Of a DNA stretch of 58,659 bases, positions 8,801-15,547 are shown one piece after another. The stretch is taken from assembly GCA_910588875.1 (NCBI GenBank), contig CAJURT010000022.1, forward strand, positions 1-58,659. The letters run 5' to 3'. Below the pieces are notes generated by a model. The model saw only the letters and a list, made by a program, of their open reading frames with translations. It was not told the origin of the DNA and ran no database searches. How positions within the stretch are numbered: the stretch's first letter is position 1; each line of letters begins with the position of its first letter. A program made the translations under genes and the position numbers. This DNA comes from an uncultured Lachnospiraceae bacterium. GTDB lineage: Bacteria; Bacillota; Clostridia; Lachnospirales; Lachnospiraceae.

Positions 8801-10307
8801 TGCTGAACCTGTCCGTGGCCTTCCCTCCCTCCACCTTCACTGCACCGATCTCTATGATCCGGTTTTTCTCCGGGCTGAACCCGGTGGTCTCAATATCAAA
8901 CACCACAAAGGAACCGGAGAGGGATTGCCCCCGGGAATTCTCCACCAATTCCTTCATGTCATCCACCAGATACCCTTCTACCCCATAAAGGATCTTAAAA
9001 CTGTCCCCCTTATCCAGGGCATGGCTGGCATCCGGGAAGGCCTGGACGCATCCGTGGTCCGTGACTGCAATAGCCGGCATTCCCCAGGCTTTGGCCCTCT
9101 TTACGATATCTTTCACCTCAGAAACCCCATCCATATCACTCATCTTGGTGTGGCAATGGAGTTCCACCCGCTTCACCGGGCTGTTGTCGGAACGCTTACC
9201 TGTGAAATTCTCATATTTCTTAATCCCCCGCACAGAACCCACCGACAGTTCCCCGTCAAAACGGTCAATGGTAGTCAGGCCCCGCAGACGGATAAAACTT
9301 CCCGCCTTTGTGGCATTCTGCATATCCTCCAGGGAAGCCTCATCCGCAAACATCTTTACCGTGATTGTGTCCGTAAAATCCGTCAGATGGAAGATAAAAA
9401 GGGTCTTCCCGCTGCGCAGGACACGCTCATCCCGGTCCAGTATCTTCCCCCGGACCGTAACCTCCCCTATCTCCCCCTCGATCTTATCAATCTCAACAAA
9501 ATCATCCTCAAAATCCCGGCCATAAAGCACATCCGGATTGTCCGATTTTTTGCGGTAACCGCCTCCTGTGCTCCAGTCCCCCTTTCTGATGCCTCCCCGC
9601 TTTTCCTTAACCCCTGCATTTGGCTGCCCATTCCTTTTAGCACTTTCAGCGGCTCTTCCATTTCCCGCCGGGAGGGCTGGGCCCGCACTGGCTGGCGGTT
9701 CCTCCCCTGATTTTGCGCCGCTCCCAGCATGCCCTCCCTGGGCGGACACTCCCTCCTGCCTGGCATATTTTTCCCGCTCCAGGAAGGCCTTCGCCTGCAC
9801 CGGCTCCACATAATCAAAGACAATCTCCACCGGCAGGCCGCACCGCTCATGGAAAACTTTCTCCAGGATCCTTTTGAGTTCCCCTGCCTTCTCCTTGTTG
9901 ACCATGGTATCTTCCACCGTCATATGCATCAGATCCGGCTGCGGGAATGAGAACCTGGCCTTGCGGAACATGGTATATTCCACAATGCTATAATTCTTTA
10001 ACTCCGTCAAAAGGCTGTCCCTGTACGCCCCAAGGAGTTTCTCCGGCGTATATTGCCCGGAAAGCCGGTATTTCTCAAATATCCTGACCTGCAGCCGCTT
10101 TCCGGGAAACAGCTGATCCCGGATGCCTCTTTCCAGATCCATGATGTTTTTCCTGTGAATCAGCCGCGGGCTGACCACTGAAATACGGATGGAACTCCGG
10201 TCCCGGCTCATGGATACCTTCTCCACCTCCACCAGCCCCATTAGTTCTGTCATCTGCTCCGTCATATGTAATCCCGGAAATACCTCCAAAAATCCCTTCA
10301 TCTTCAC
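5832..10307 (-). CDS. polC: DNA polymerase III alpha subunit, PolC type
   Basis: Replicative polymerase of low-GC Gram-positives, 1491 aa, close to the usual PolC length of about 1440. Domains in order: N-terminal region (1-180), a low-complexity Gly/Ala/Ser/Pro linker (about 185-255), OB fold (about 280-365), PHP part 1 starting at VELHCHTKMSDMDG (381-394), a DEDD 3'-5' proofreading exonuclease inserted in the PHP domain (FDIETTGF, Asp471/Glu473), PHP part 2, and the C-family palm with PDIDLNFSGEYQ. A zinc-type C-P-x-C...C-P-x-C pattern precedes the palm. It starts 9 nt after ispG, so the two are co-transcribed. The variable linker after residue 180 is longer than I would expect. Confidence 0.98.
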   Translation of the reverse strand: MKMKGFLEVFPGLHMTEQMTELMGLVEVEKVSMSRDRSSIRISVVSPRLIHRKNIMDLERGIRDQLFPGKRLQVRIFEKYRLSGQYTPEKLLGAYRDSLLTELKNYSIVEYTMFRKARFSFPQPDLMHMTVEDTMVNKEKAGELKRILEKVFHERCGLPVEIVFDYVEPVQAKAFLEREKYARQEGVSAQGGHAGSGAKSGEEPPASAGPALPAGNGRAAESAKRNGQPNAGVKEKRGGIRKGDWSTGGGYRKKSDNPDVLYGRDFEDDFVEIDKIEGEIGEVTVRGKILDRDERVLRSGKTLFIFHLTDFTDTITVKMFADEASLEDMQNATKAGSFIRLRGLTTIDRFDGELSVGSVRGIKKYENFTGKRSDNSPVKRVELHCHTKMSDMDGVSEVKDIVKRAKAWGMPAIAVTDHGCVQAFPDASHALDKGDSFKILYGVEGYLVDDMKELVENSRGQSLSGSFVVFDIETTGFSPEKNRIIEIGAVKVEGGKATDRFSTFVNPDVPIPFEIEQLTGINDNMVLSSPGIDVVLPQFLEFCRGCALVAHNASFDVSFISHEAKKQGLEFAPTVLDTVAMARHLLPNLNRFKLDTVAKALNISLENHHRAVDDAGATAEIFVKFAEMLKNQDVEDLDQLNRMSALNEDMVKKLPTYHVIILAKNEVGRTNLYRLVSWSHINYFARRPRIPKSILNQYREGLIIGSACEAGELYQAMLRGLPEPELMKIAAFYDYLEIQPLGNNAFMLRDEKSTVKTMEDLKELNRRIIRMGDALGKPVCATCDVHFLNPEDEVYRRILMAGQNFSDADNQAPLYLRTTEEMLKEFEYLGPDKAEEVVVTNTRKIADMCDRIAPVRPDKCPPVIENSDDTLRKICYDCAHEMYGEDLPSIVVERLERELNSIISNGFAVMYIIAQKLVWKSNEDGYLVGSRGSVGSSFVATMAGITEVNPLSPHYYCPHCHFYDFDSEEVKKFGGMAGCDMPDRACPQCGTMLTKAGFDIPFETFLGFKGDKEPDIDLNFSGEYQSKAHDYTEVIFGKGQTFRAGTIGTLADKTAFGYVKRYYEERGIHKRNCEIDRIVQGCVGVRRTTGQHPGGIVVLPIGEEIYSFTPVQRPANDMSTKTVTTHFDYHSIDHNLLKLDILGHDDPTMIRMLQDLTGLDPVKDIPLDSPEVMSLFQNTSALGITPEDIGGCQLGALGIPEFGTDFAMQMLIDAQPKYFSDLVRIAGLAHGTDVWLGNAKDLILSGQATIQTAICCRDDIMVYLIQQGLEEGLSFTIMESVRKGKGLKPEWIEEMKKHDVPQWYIDSCLKIKYMFPKAHAAAYVMMAWRVAYCKVFHPLAYYAAFFSIRANGFSYELMCQGRDRLEYHLADYRKRADSLSKKEQDTLRDMRIAQEMYARGYEFMPIDIYRAQAHHFQIIDGKLMPSLGSIDGMGDKAAEGVVEAAAEGRFLSREDFRNRAKVSKSLTDLMADMGLLGDLPESNQLSLFDFG

Positions 10308-10316
10308 CCCGACCCT

Positions 10317-11384
10317 TTACTCCTGATTAGACGACATCTGCACCAGTTCTTCCCGCAGCGCGGTCAGAAGTTCACTCTCCGGCATTTTGCGGACGATCTC
10401 CCCTTTTCTAAACAGCAATCCTTCCCCCATTCCTCCGGCTATTCCCAGATCCGCCTCCTTTGCCTCACCAGGCCCGTTCACCACGCATCCCATCACCGCC
10501 ACCTTCAGGTTGAGATGGTCAAACTCTGCTGCCATATTTTCCACCTGGCCAGCCAGCCCGATAAGGTCAATGCAGGTCCGCCCGCAGGTTGGGCAGGAAA
10601 CCACCTCAATGCCTCCTTTCCGAAGCCCCAGTGTCCTCAGAATCAGCTTCGCCGACTTAACCTCCTCCACCGGATCCCCGGTCAGGGACACCCGGATTGT
10701 ATCCCCGATTCCCTGATTCAGAATCAGCCCCAGGCCAATGGCCGACTTGATGTTCCCGGCTGTCACAGTCCCTGCCTCCGTAATCCCCACATGCAAGGGA
10801 TAATGTGTTCTTCTGCTGATCTGCTCATGTGCACGGACACACATCATCACATCCGAGGATTTAATGCTGATCACCAGGTTGTCATATCCCATGCGCTCAA
10901 TCAAAGCCGCCTTATCAAGGGCGCTCTCCACCAGCCCCTCCGCCGTGACACCGCCGTACTTCTCAATCAGCGCCTTTTCCAATGACCCGCTGTTCACACC
11001 CACCCGGATCGGCACCCCATGCTCCCTGGCTTTCTCCACAACTGCCTGTACCCGCTCCTGGCTGCCGATATTCCCCGGATTGATCCGGATCTTATCCGCG
11101 CCCTGCTCAATGGCCGCAACCGCCAGCCGGTAGTCAAAATGGATGTCCGCCACCAACGGAATATGGATCTGTTCTTTTATCGCCCTAAGACTTTCTGCTG
11201 CCTCCATGGTGGGCACCGCCACCCGGATAATCTCACAGCCCGCCTGCTCTAAGCGCAGGATCTGTGACACGGTCGCCGCCACATCCTCCGTCTTTGTATT
11301 GCACATGGACTGGATCAAAATCGGATGGTCCCCACCGATCACCCGGCCTCCGATCCCCACTTCCTTTGTCTTCATTCGGCTCAT
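10317..11384 (-). CDS. ispG: 4-hydroxy-3-methylbut-2-en-1-yl diphosphate synthase IspG (GcpE)
   Basis: This [4Fe-4S] enzyme makes HMBPP in the MEP isoprenoid pathway. It has the TIM-barrel segment DIHFDYRLAVAAIEQGADKIRINPGNIG and the C-terminal cluster ligands CPTCGRTC and MGCVVNGPGEA. I start it at MSRMKTKEV (11384). AGGAGGG lies about 10 nt upstream, and the longer frame would run back into the HNH gene. The ribosome site is inside a 17-bp sequence that occurs again just after rseP, so the defence-like cassette upstream is an insertion into an older rseP-ispG junction. Confidence 0.97.
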   Translation of the reverse strand: MSRMKTKEVGIGGRVIGGDHPILIQSMCNTKTEDVAATVSQILRLEQAGCEIIRVAVPTMEAAESLRAIKEQIHIPLVADIHFDYRLAVAAIEQGADKIRINPGNIGSQERVQAVVEKAREHGVPIRVGVNSGSLEKALIEKYGGVTAEGLVESALDKAALIERMGYDNLVISIKSSDVMMCVRAHEQISRRTHYPLHVGITEAGTVTAGNIKSAIGLGLILNQGIGDTIRVSLTGDPVEEVKSAKLILRTLGLRKGGIEVVSCPTCGRTCIDLIGLAGQVENMAAEFDHLNLKVAVMGCVVNGPGEAKEADLGIAGGMGEGLLFRKGEIVRKMPESELLTALREELVQMSSNQE

Positions 11385-11401
11385 CGTTTCCTTTCCCTCC
11401 T
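11385..11401. repeat. 17-bp direct repeat, ispG-side copy
   Basis: The minus-strand sequence AGGAGGGAAAGGAAACG is identical to 14342-14358. Here it directly abuts the ispG ATG and provides its ribosome-binding site. The two copies bracket the DUF262-ATPase-HNH cassette. Deleting one copy plus the intervening DNA gives rseP stop, 15 nt, ispG start. Confidence 0.9.
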
Positions 11402-11410
11402 GTTTTTTTG

Positions 11411-12202
11411 CTAGCCTCTTAATTTTACACGATAATAAGTATATAGCTTCTGGCAAATTTTCAAAACATCCTGTTTTTCCAATCCTTTTAATTTTTCCTT
11501 AAATATTCTAACTACCAGATTATTTTCTGGTGTATGTATAATATATCCGTCACTCCCAATCACATCCTCAAAAAATGTCATCAAAGCATTTGTTCTATAT
11601 TTTTCATCGTTTAAATGAAACCGGTTAATATGACATTCAATAAAACGCTTTTCTGCTTCTGAATATTCACCCTGAAAAGTGCTGGGTTCAAACCAAGCTT
11701 TTTGTATGTTATACTGAATTCTCAAATCCCGGCCTGTATCTGTCCCTTTTACCCCTTGGGGTTGTAATATCATCTGCGCATTTTTCTGTTTCAAATATTT
11801 CTTTTTAAGATTTTTATATTTAACACATTCTTTTTTGCAATGATTCGATTTACAATCCAAACCATGTTCAAAAACCTCAATATCATTTGGGGGAATCCTG
11901 CGTTGCCGTTCTCCCTGTTTTTTAAATACATCATTGCATACAGGGCATGCCCATGCAATATTCGGAACACACTCAGTCAAATACCTACTATTTTTCTTTT
12001 CTATTGAATGTTCCAGATGCCCCCAAAGTTTTCCATCTATTGCTACCCTCACATAACAATACATGCAAAATCCTTCACTGGTCTTATTTAATAATGCTTG
12101 TAAATTCTTCTTATGCTGTGATTTTTTATACCCATATTCTGTATCTGGATCGTATAATGGGGAAAAAACAGGCATTTCAATTTGTGCAAATATATCTGGC
12201 AC
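11411..12202 (-). CDS. HNH endonuclease-like protein (PtuB-like effector candidate)
   Basis: This 263-aa protein carries a zinc-stabilised HNH core: C46-x2-C49, then HLEH at 62-65 supplying the catalytic His, Asn81 and C86-x2-C89-N90. The order CxxC, HxEH, CxxCN matches the HNH type found in Septu PtuB and in retron- and McrA-like nucleases. A second Cys group (C117, C122, C126) may bind another zinc. The C-terminal half (about 165-263) is not recognised. It starts 1 nt after the ATPase stop, so the pair is probably translated together. Likely role: DNA or RNA cleavage by a defence complex, gated by the ATPase. HNH fold is fairly sure; target unknown. Confidence 0.75.
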   Translation of the reverse strand: MPDIFAQIEMPVFSPLYDPDTEYGYKKSQHKKNLQALLNKTSEGFCMYCYVRVAIDGKLWGHLEHSIEKKNSRYLTECVPNIAWACPVCNDVFKKQGERQRRIPPNDIEVFEHGLDCKSNHCKKECVKYKNLKKKYLKQKNAQMILQPQGVKGTDTGRDLRIQYNIQKAWFEPSTFQGEYSEAEKRFIECHINRFHLNDEKYRTNALMTFFEDVIGSDGYIIHTPENNLVVRIFKEKLKGLEKQDVLKICQKLYTYYRVKLRG

Positions 12203-12203
12203 T

Positions 12204-13166
12204 TTACCACTCCTCTATCTGCTTTAGCAGTACCTTCTGTGCATTGGTTAGATTCTTCTCTTTTATCTGCAACAGTGCTTCTCTATCCGACGAATCCAAC
12301 TCGCCAGATATCCGGTTATTAAAAAGCCTTGTCAATTCCTGATCTATTAATTGCTTTTGCTCCTTTTTTCCCTGATCAGGAAATGTTTTTACAAACAGCA
12401 TATTGGCATCCATAATATTATCAAAATCATTGCTATCAAAAATCTCATACTTCGCTCCTGGCAAAATTGCAATTATATTGCAGTCTCTGGTACCCACAAT
12501 CACATCTGCCAACTGTGTTGTAACCACAAAATCCATATCCTGATATTGCTTTTTTATGAATGCCAAAAATCTGCAGGCATTATTGGGAGCCAAATATTCG
12601 TTAATCTCATCAATAACAAATATATATCTATCCTTTTCTTTTCGAATCACTACCATATCCTGGTAATATTCTAATTCAAAAAATATACGGATTAACGCCT
12701 GATATCCATTGGAAAGTCTTCGTTTACAACCATCGATCACTGCATAGTTTTCAATATCTTTTTCCACAGAAAAATCACACTTCATAAATTCTTTAAAAAT
12801 CCTTTTGACCTTATCCCCATAATAAGGATACAGTACTTCAACGCCATCCGTGGCTGTTCCAAATATCTGAAAACTATCTGCTACGTTAAAATACATCTTA
12901 TCCAATCGTGTATCTAATATTTTACTATTATAAGTTATATCCTTCTTCTTTTTTTCAAATTCCACCCGTTCTATGAGAAACCGGCGATTGACAGCATCTA
13001 AAAAATAAATCCCGCCATTTTTATCTTTTCTCAACAGTTCTCTTAGAACATCTGACTTCCCAATAGAGTTGTCCCCAATCAATATTGTATTCTGATATTT
13101 TAATTGTCCATCCCAGATTTTATCAACCAGGCTTCTTATCATATTTTGATAACTGCTCATAAGCAA
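12204..13166 (-). CDS. Small ABC/SMC-like AAA ATPase of the cassette
   Basis: This 320-aa ATPase has Walker A GDNSIGKS (31-38), an ABC-signature-like LSNGYQ (151-156), and Walker B YIFVIDE (181-187) with Glu187 as likely catalytic base. At the position of the switch His in OLD/PtuA-type ATPases (TTHS) it reads TTQLA, with Gln218. There is no long coiled coil, so it is much shorter than SMC or OLD proteins. Its start lies 44 nt inside the end of the DUF262 gene, and its stop is 1 nt before the HNH gene. Such ATPase-HNH pairs recall Septu PtuA/PtuB, but the ATPase is small for PtuA. An internal Met at 13142 is an alternative start. Confidence 0.8.
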   Translation of the reverse strand: MLMSSYQNMIRSLVDKIWDGQLKYQNTILIGDNSIGKSDVLRELLRKDKNGGIYFLDAVNRRFLIERVEFEKKKKDITYNSKILDTRLDKMYFNVADSFQIFGTATDGVEVLYPYYGDKVKRIFKEFMKCDFSVEKDIENYAVIDGCKRRLSNGYQALIRIFFELEYYQDMVVIRKEKDRYIFVIDEINEYLAPNNACRFLAFIKKQYQDMDFVVTTQLADVIVGTRDCNIIAILPGAKYEIFDSNDFDNIMDANMLFVKTFPDQGKKEQKQLIDQELTRLFNNRISGELDSSDREALLQIKEKNLTNAQKVLLKQIEEW

Positions 13167-14238
13167 TCTTCCACCTTCTTCTCATCTTTGAATCTGCCAT
13201 CGTACCCTGGCGTGAATATTCTTTGAATTTATCCGTTGATTCAAGTTCATTGCAAAGAAATTCCGTAATTATCAAATCTAATCCAGCCATTTCTGTAATT
13301 ACAAACAGGCTATCTAAGACCGTTGCTTTTTTATATGTTTTTTTCAATTCGAACCGTTTCAGAAACCGTTCAAGGCTCATTCTGTATTTCTTTGTCTGCT
13401 CCGCATCAAACCCAATAGCCGTTTCTGAAAAATCATCCAATAATGCCTCACCATGTCTTCCTATATAAAATTCCATCTTTTCTTTTGAAAAACTCACATA
13501 ATGTTTTACTGCACATAACCGCAATAACAATTCAACATCTTTTCCTTTGCGGTCTAATTTACCATATATTTTACGCCAATTTTTATTATTTTTATTCACG
13601 TCATAAAGCATTTGATAAAAACAGCAGGGATAAATACCATTCCTTAACTCTTGTGCTGATAATTTTTCACCTTCACGATTCAAATTAGCAAAAATTCTAT
13701 GTAATATCTTATCACGGTTTTCTTCTGATCCTATTTTTATTTCTACAATTGTTATAGGCATATAGTCCACTTTTCGTTGCAATTTTTTGGGCAGCCGAGC
13801 ATAAGAAATATCATATTCATCATCATCTACAGACATCTTATAAATACAATCAACTAATAATTTTTTTCGCTCAAGTGCCTCTAAAAAAGTTTCTTCCCCC
13901 AATTCTAAACTTTGATAATCAAAAAAGGGACTTTGTTCACTTTCCACTATTTTTCCATAAAAATATAAAAACAGACTAATAATCCGTTGCTGACCATCCA
14001 AAACTTCTAGTTGATTTTCATCATTTCGGTATGTATAAATCGGAGGGATTGGCAATCCTTTTATCAATGATATCGCTAAATTTTCAATTTTTTTCTTTGA
14101 CCATCGAAATTTTCTTTGATACTCTGGTATCACATACATATGTTCATTAACACCTTCAACTAATGTCCGAAATGCAACATCAGATTTAACCTGGTTGATA
14201 CTAATCGCATTATATACTTCTAACAAATTTTCTCCCAT
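13123..14238 (-). CDS. DUF262 (ParB/GmrS-like) protein of the cassette
   Basis: This 371-aa protein shows the DUF262 hallmarks: IPEYQRKFRW at 37-46, LEVLDGQQR at 79-85 (the Asp-Gly-Gln-Gln-Arg nucleotide-binding motif) and NLNREGEKLSAQELRNG near 185-201. DUF262 is the GmrS half of type IV GmrSD enzymes and occurs in BrxU and SspE-type defence proteins, where it hydrolyses NTPs and controls an HNH (DUF1524) nuclease. Here no DUF1524 is fused; the HNH domain sits two genes downstream. It is first in the cassette, about 104 nt after the rseP-side repeat. The C-terminal half is basic and unrecognised. Probable role: sensor or NTPase switch of the system. Confidence 0.85.
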   Translation of the reverse strand: MGENLLEVYNAISINQVKSDVAFRTLVEGVNEHMYVIPEYQRKFRWSKKKIENLAISLIKGLPIPPIYTYRNDENQLEVLDGQQRIISLFLYFYGKIVESEQSPFFDYQSLELGEETFLEALERKKLLVDCIYKMSVDDDEYDISYARLPKKLQRKVDYMPITIVEIKIGSEENRDKILHRIFANLNREGEKLSAQELRNGIYPCCFYQMLYDVNKNNKNWRKIYGKLDRKGKDVELLLRLCAVKHYVSFSKEKMEFYIGRHGEALLDDFSETAIGFDAEQTKKYRMSLERFLKRFELKKTYKKATVLDSLFVITEMAGLDLIITEFLCNELESTDKFKEYSRQGTMADSKMRRRWKIAYEQLSKYDKKPG

Positions 14239-14314
14239 GTTTTCTATGCCCTTCTCCCTTCCCTTAACCTTTTGCTATCCCCATCTCTTCCATACCATAC
14301 ACCTGTCTCTATCA

Positions 14315-14348
14315 GGAAACGCCATAAGCCTTCCCTTATGGCGTTTCC
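14315..14348 (-). other. Perfect 14-bp hairpin at the upstream edge of the cassette
   Basis: GGAAACGCCATAAG (14315-14328) is a perfect inverted repeat of 14335-14348, with a 6-nt loop. One arm contains 7 nt of the 17-bp flanking repeat. It follows the rseP stop by 8 nt, but on the minus strand the next bases are TGATAGAGAC with no U-tract, so it is not a normal terminator. It could be a cassette-end structure or an mRNA-processing hairpin. Confidence 0.6.
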
Positions 14349-14358
14349 TTTCCCTCCT
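14342..14358. repeat. 17-bp direct repeat, rseP-side copy
   Basis: This copy is identical to 11385-11401. Its last two bases are part of the rseP TAG stop codon. In the inferred empty site the same 17 bp would serve as both the rseP end and the ispG ribosome-binding site. Confidence 0.9.
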
Positions 14359-15445
14359 ACATCAACTTCCGGATATCATTAAAGAGCACCAGAACCATCA
14401 GCATCATTAACAGCGCCATCCCCGCTGCATGGACCATGCCTTCCTTTTCCGGGTCTACCGGACGCCCCCGCAGCAGTTCAATCAGCAAAAACAGCAAGCG
14501 CCCGCCGTCCAGGGCCGGGATCGGCAGCAGGTTCATGATTCCCAAGGTGGCGCTAAGGAGCAGCCCCCAGGTGGCGATGATATTGAGAAGCACCGCAGCG
14601 CCGCTCTTTTGCCCTTCCTCGATGGTCTCACCCACCATACTGACAATCCCCACCGGCCCGGTCACCGAATCCTCCACCTTCATCTGGCCCTTGAACAGCA
14701 TCCCCAGCCCGTCAATGGTTGTGATAATGCAGTACTTCACCTCGTAAAGGCTGTAATCCAAAAATTCCAGGGGGTTTTCCGCCTTTTTATAATTCCCCAT
14801 AAAGCTGACCCCCATCATGTAGGACTGATATTCTTCGTTATATTCTGGCATCAACTCCGTCACCTGTTCGGATGGCTTCCCTTTCTTTTGGGGAATCTGC
14901 CCTCCTTCATTCTGTGCCTCCGGAAACCGTCTGTAATGCACGGTCAGCTTTTCCCCCGGATGTGCCATCAGATACAGAGATACGTCCCGCCGGGAGGAGA
15001 TTTTCCGGTTGTTGATCCGGGTCAGTTCATCCCCCGGCAAAAGCCCGGCGCCCTCGGCCGGAGAACCCTCCACCACATCATGCAGCACCGGCATGTCATG
15101 CCCTACCTGGGCCACAATAACCATGGCACACAGCAGGGCAAAAACCAGATTAAATACCGGCCCTGCCGCAATCACAGAAATCCTGGCCCACACAGGCTTA
15201 TTGTTAAAAGCACTGGGATCCGGATTATCCACGTCCTCCCCCACCATCATACAGGAACCGCCGAAGGGAAGGCACTTGACGGAATACCGGGTATCTCCCC
15301 GCACAAAGCTGCACAGCCGCGGCCCCATGCCGATGGAAAACTCCACCACGCCGATCCCGTTCAGCTTGGCAAACAGAAAATGCCCGAACTCATGAACCAG
15401 GACAATCACTCCAAATAACAGTATCCCTGCCAGAATATATAGCAA
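14357..15445 (-). CDS. rseP: Site-2 intramembrane zinc metalloprotease RseP/RasP
   Basis: This 362-aa membrane protease cleaves transmembrane segments of anti-sigma factors and leftover signal peptides. The zinc motif HEFGH is at residues 18-22 in the first helix, a PDZ domain spans about 125-200 (LLPGDELTRINNRKI), and the third metal ligand lies in NLLPIPALDGGRL near the C-terminus. It sits after dxr as in many Firmicutes. In the inferred ancestral operon ispG followed directly; now the cassette comes next. Confidence 0.96.
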   Translation of the reverse strand: MLYILAGILLFGVIVLVHEFGHFLFAKLNGIGVVEFSIGMGPRLCSFVRGDTRYSVKCLPFGGSCMMVGEDVDNPDPSAFNNKPVWARISVIAAGPVFNLVFALLCAMVIVAQVGHDMPVLHDVVEGSPAEGAGLLPGDELTRINNRKISSRRDVSLYLMAHPGEKLTVHYRRFPEAQNEGGQIPQKKGKPSEQVTELMPEYNEEYQSYMMGVSFMGNYKKAENPLEFLDYSLYEVKYCIITTIDGLGMLFKGQMKVEDSVTGPVGIVSMVGETIEEGQKSGAAVLLNIIATWGLLLSATLGIMNLLPIPALDGGRLLFLLIELLRGRPVDPEKEGMVHAAGMALLMMLMVLVLFNDIRKLM

Positions 15446-15472
15446 ATTACCACCTGCTTTCTAAATATTCAT

Positions 15473-15527
15473 GCGCCGCTTTGCGGCGCTCCAGCATACG
15501 TGAAAGTCCAATGTCCGGAACTTTCAC
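15473..15527 (-). other. Two stem-loops in the dxr-rseP gap
   Basis: The 102-nt gap holds GTGAAAGTyCC...ACTTTCAC (15500-15527) and GCGCCGC-ttt-GCGGCGC (15473-15489). Neither has a U-tract on the minus strand. They may separate expression or stability of the dxr and rseP parts of the operon message; the function is not known. Confidence 0.5.
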
Positions 15528-15547
15528 AGTAAACCTGCATGCAACCT

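Larger units (their letters stand above)
11402..14358 (-). mobile_element. Inserted three-gene defence-like cassette between rseP and ispG
   Basis: A 2957-bp unit holds DUF262, ATPase and HNH genes, all on the minus strand, and is flanked by perfect 17-bp direct repeats (11385-11401 and 14342-14358). It is plainly richer in A+T than the surrounding operon (Lys, Asn and Ile codons ending in A/T, many homopolymers). It interrupts an otherwise tight housekeeping operon. It encodes no recombinase and ends in no terminator, so ispG and polC presumably depend on read-through. The repeat and placement are seen; mobility and foreign origin are inferred. Confidence 0.75.

Noticed and set aside
8556..9710. 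384-aa plus-strand ORF inside polC
   Set aside because: It is an antisense shadow of a conserved polymerase frame, with Pro/His/Arg-rich composition and no ribosome site.
14315..14348. Intrinsic terminator of rseP
   Set aside because: The stem is perfect but no U-tract follows on the minus strand.
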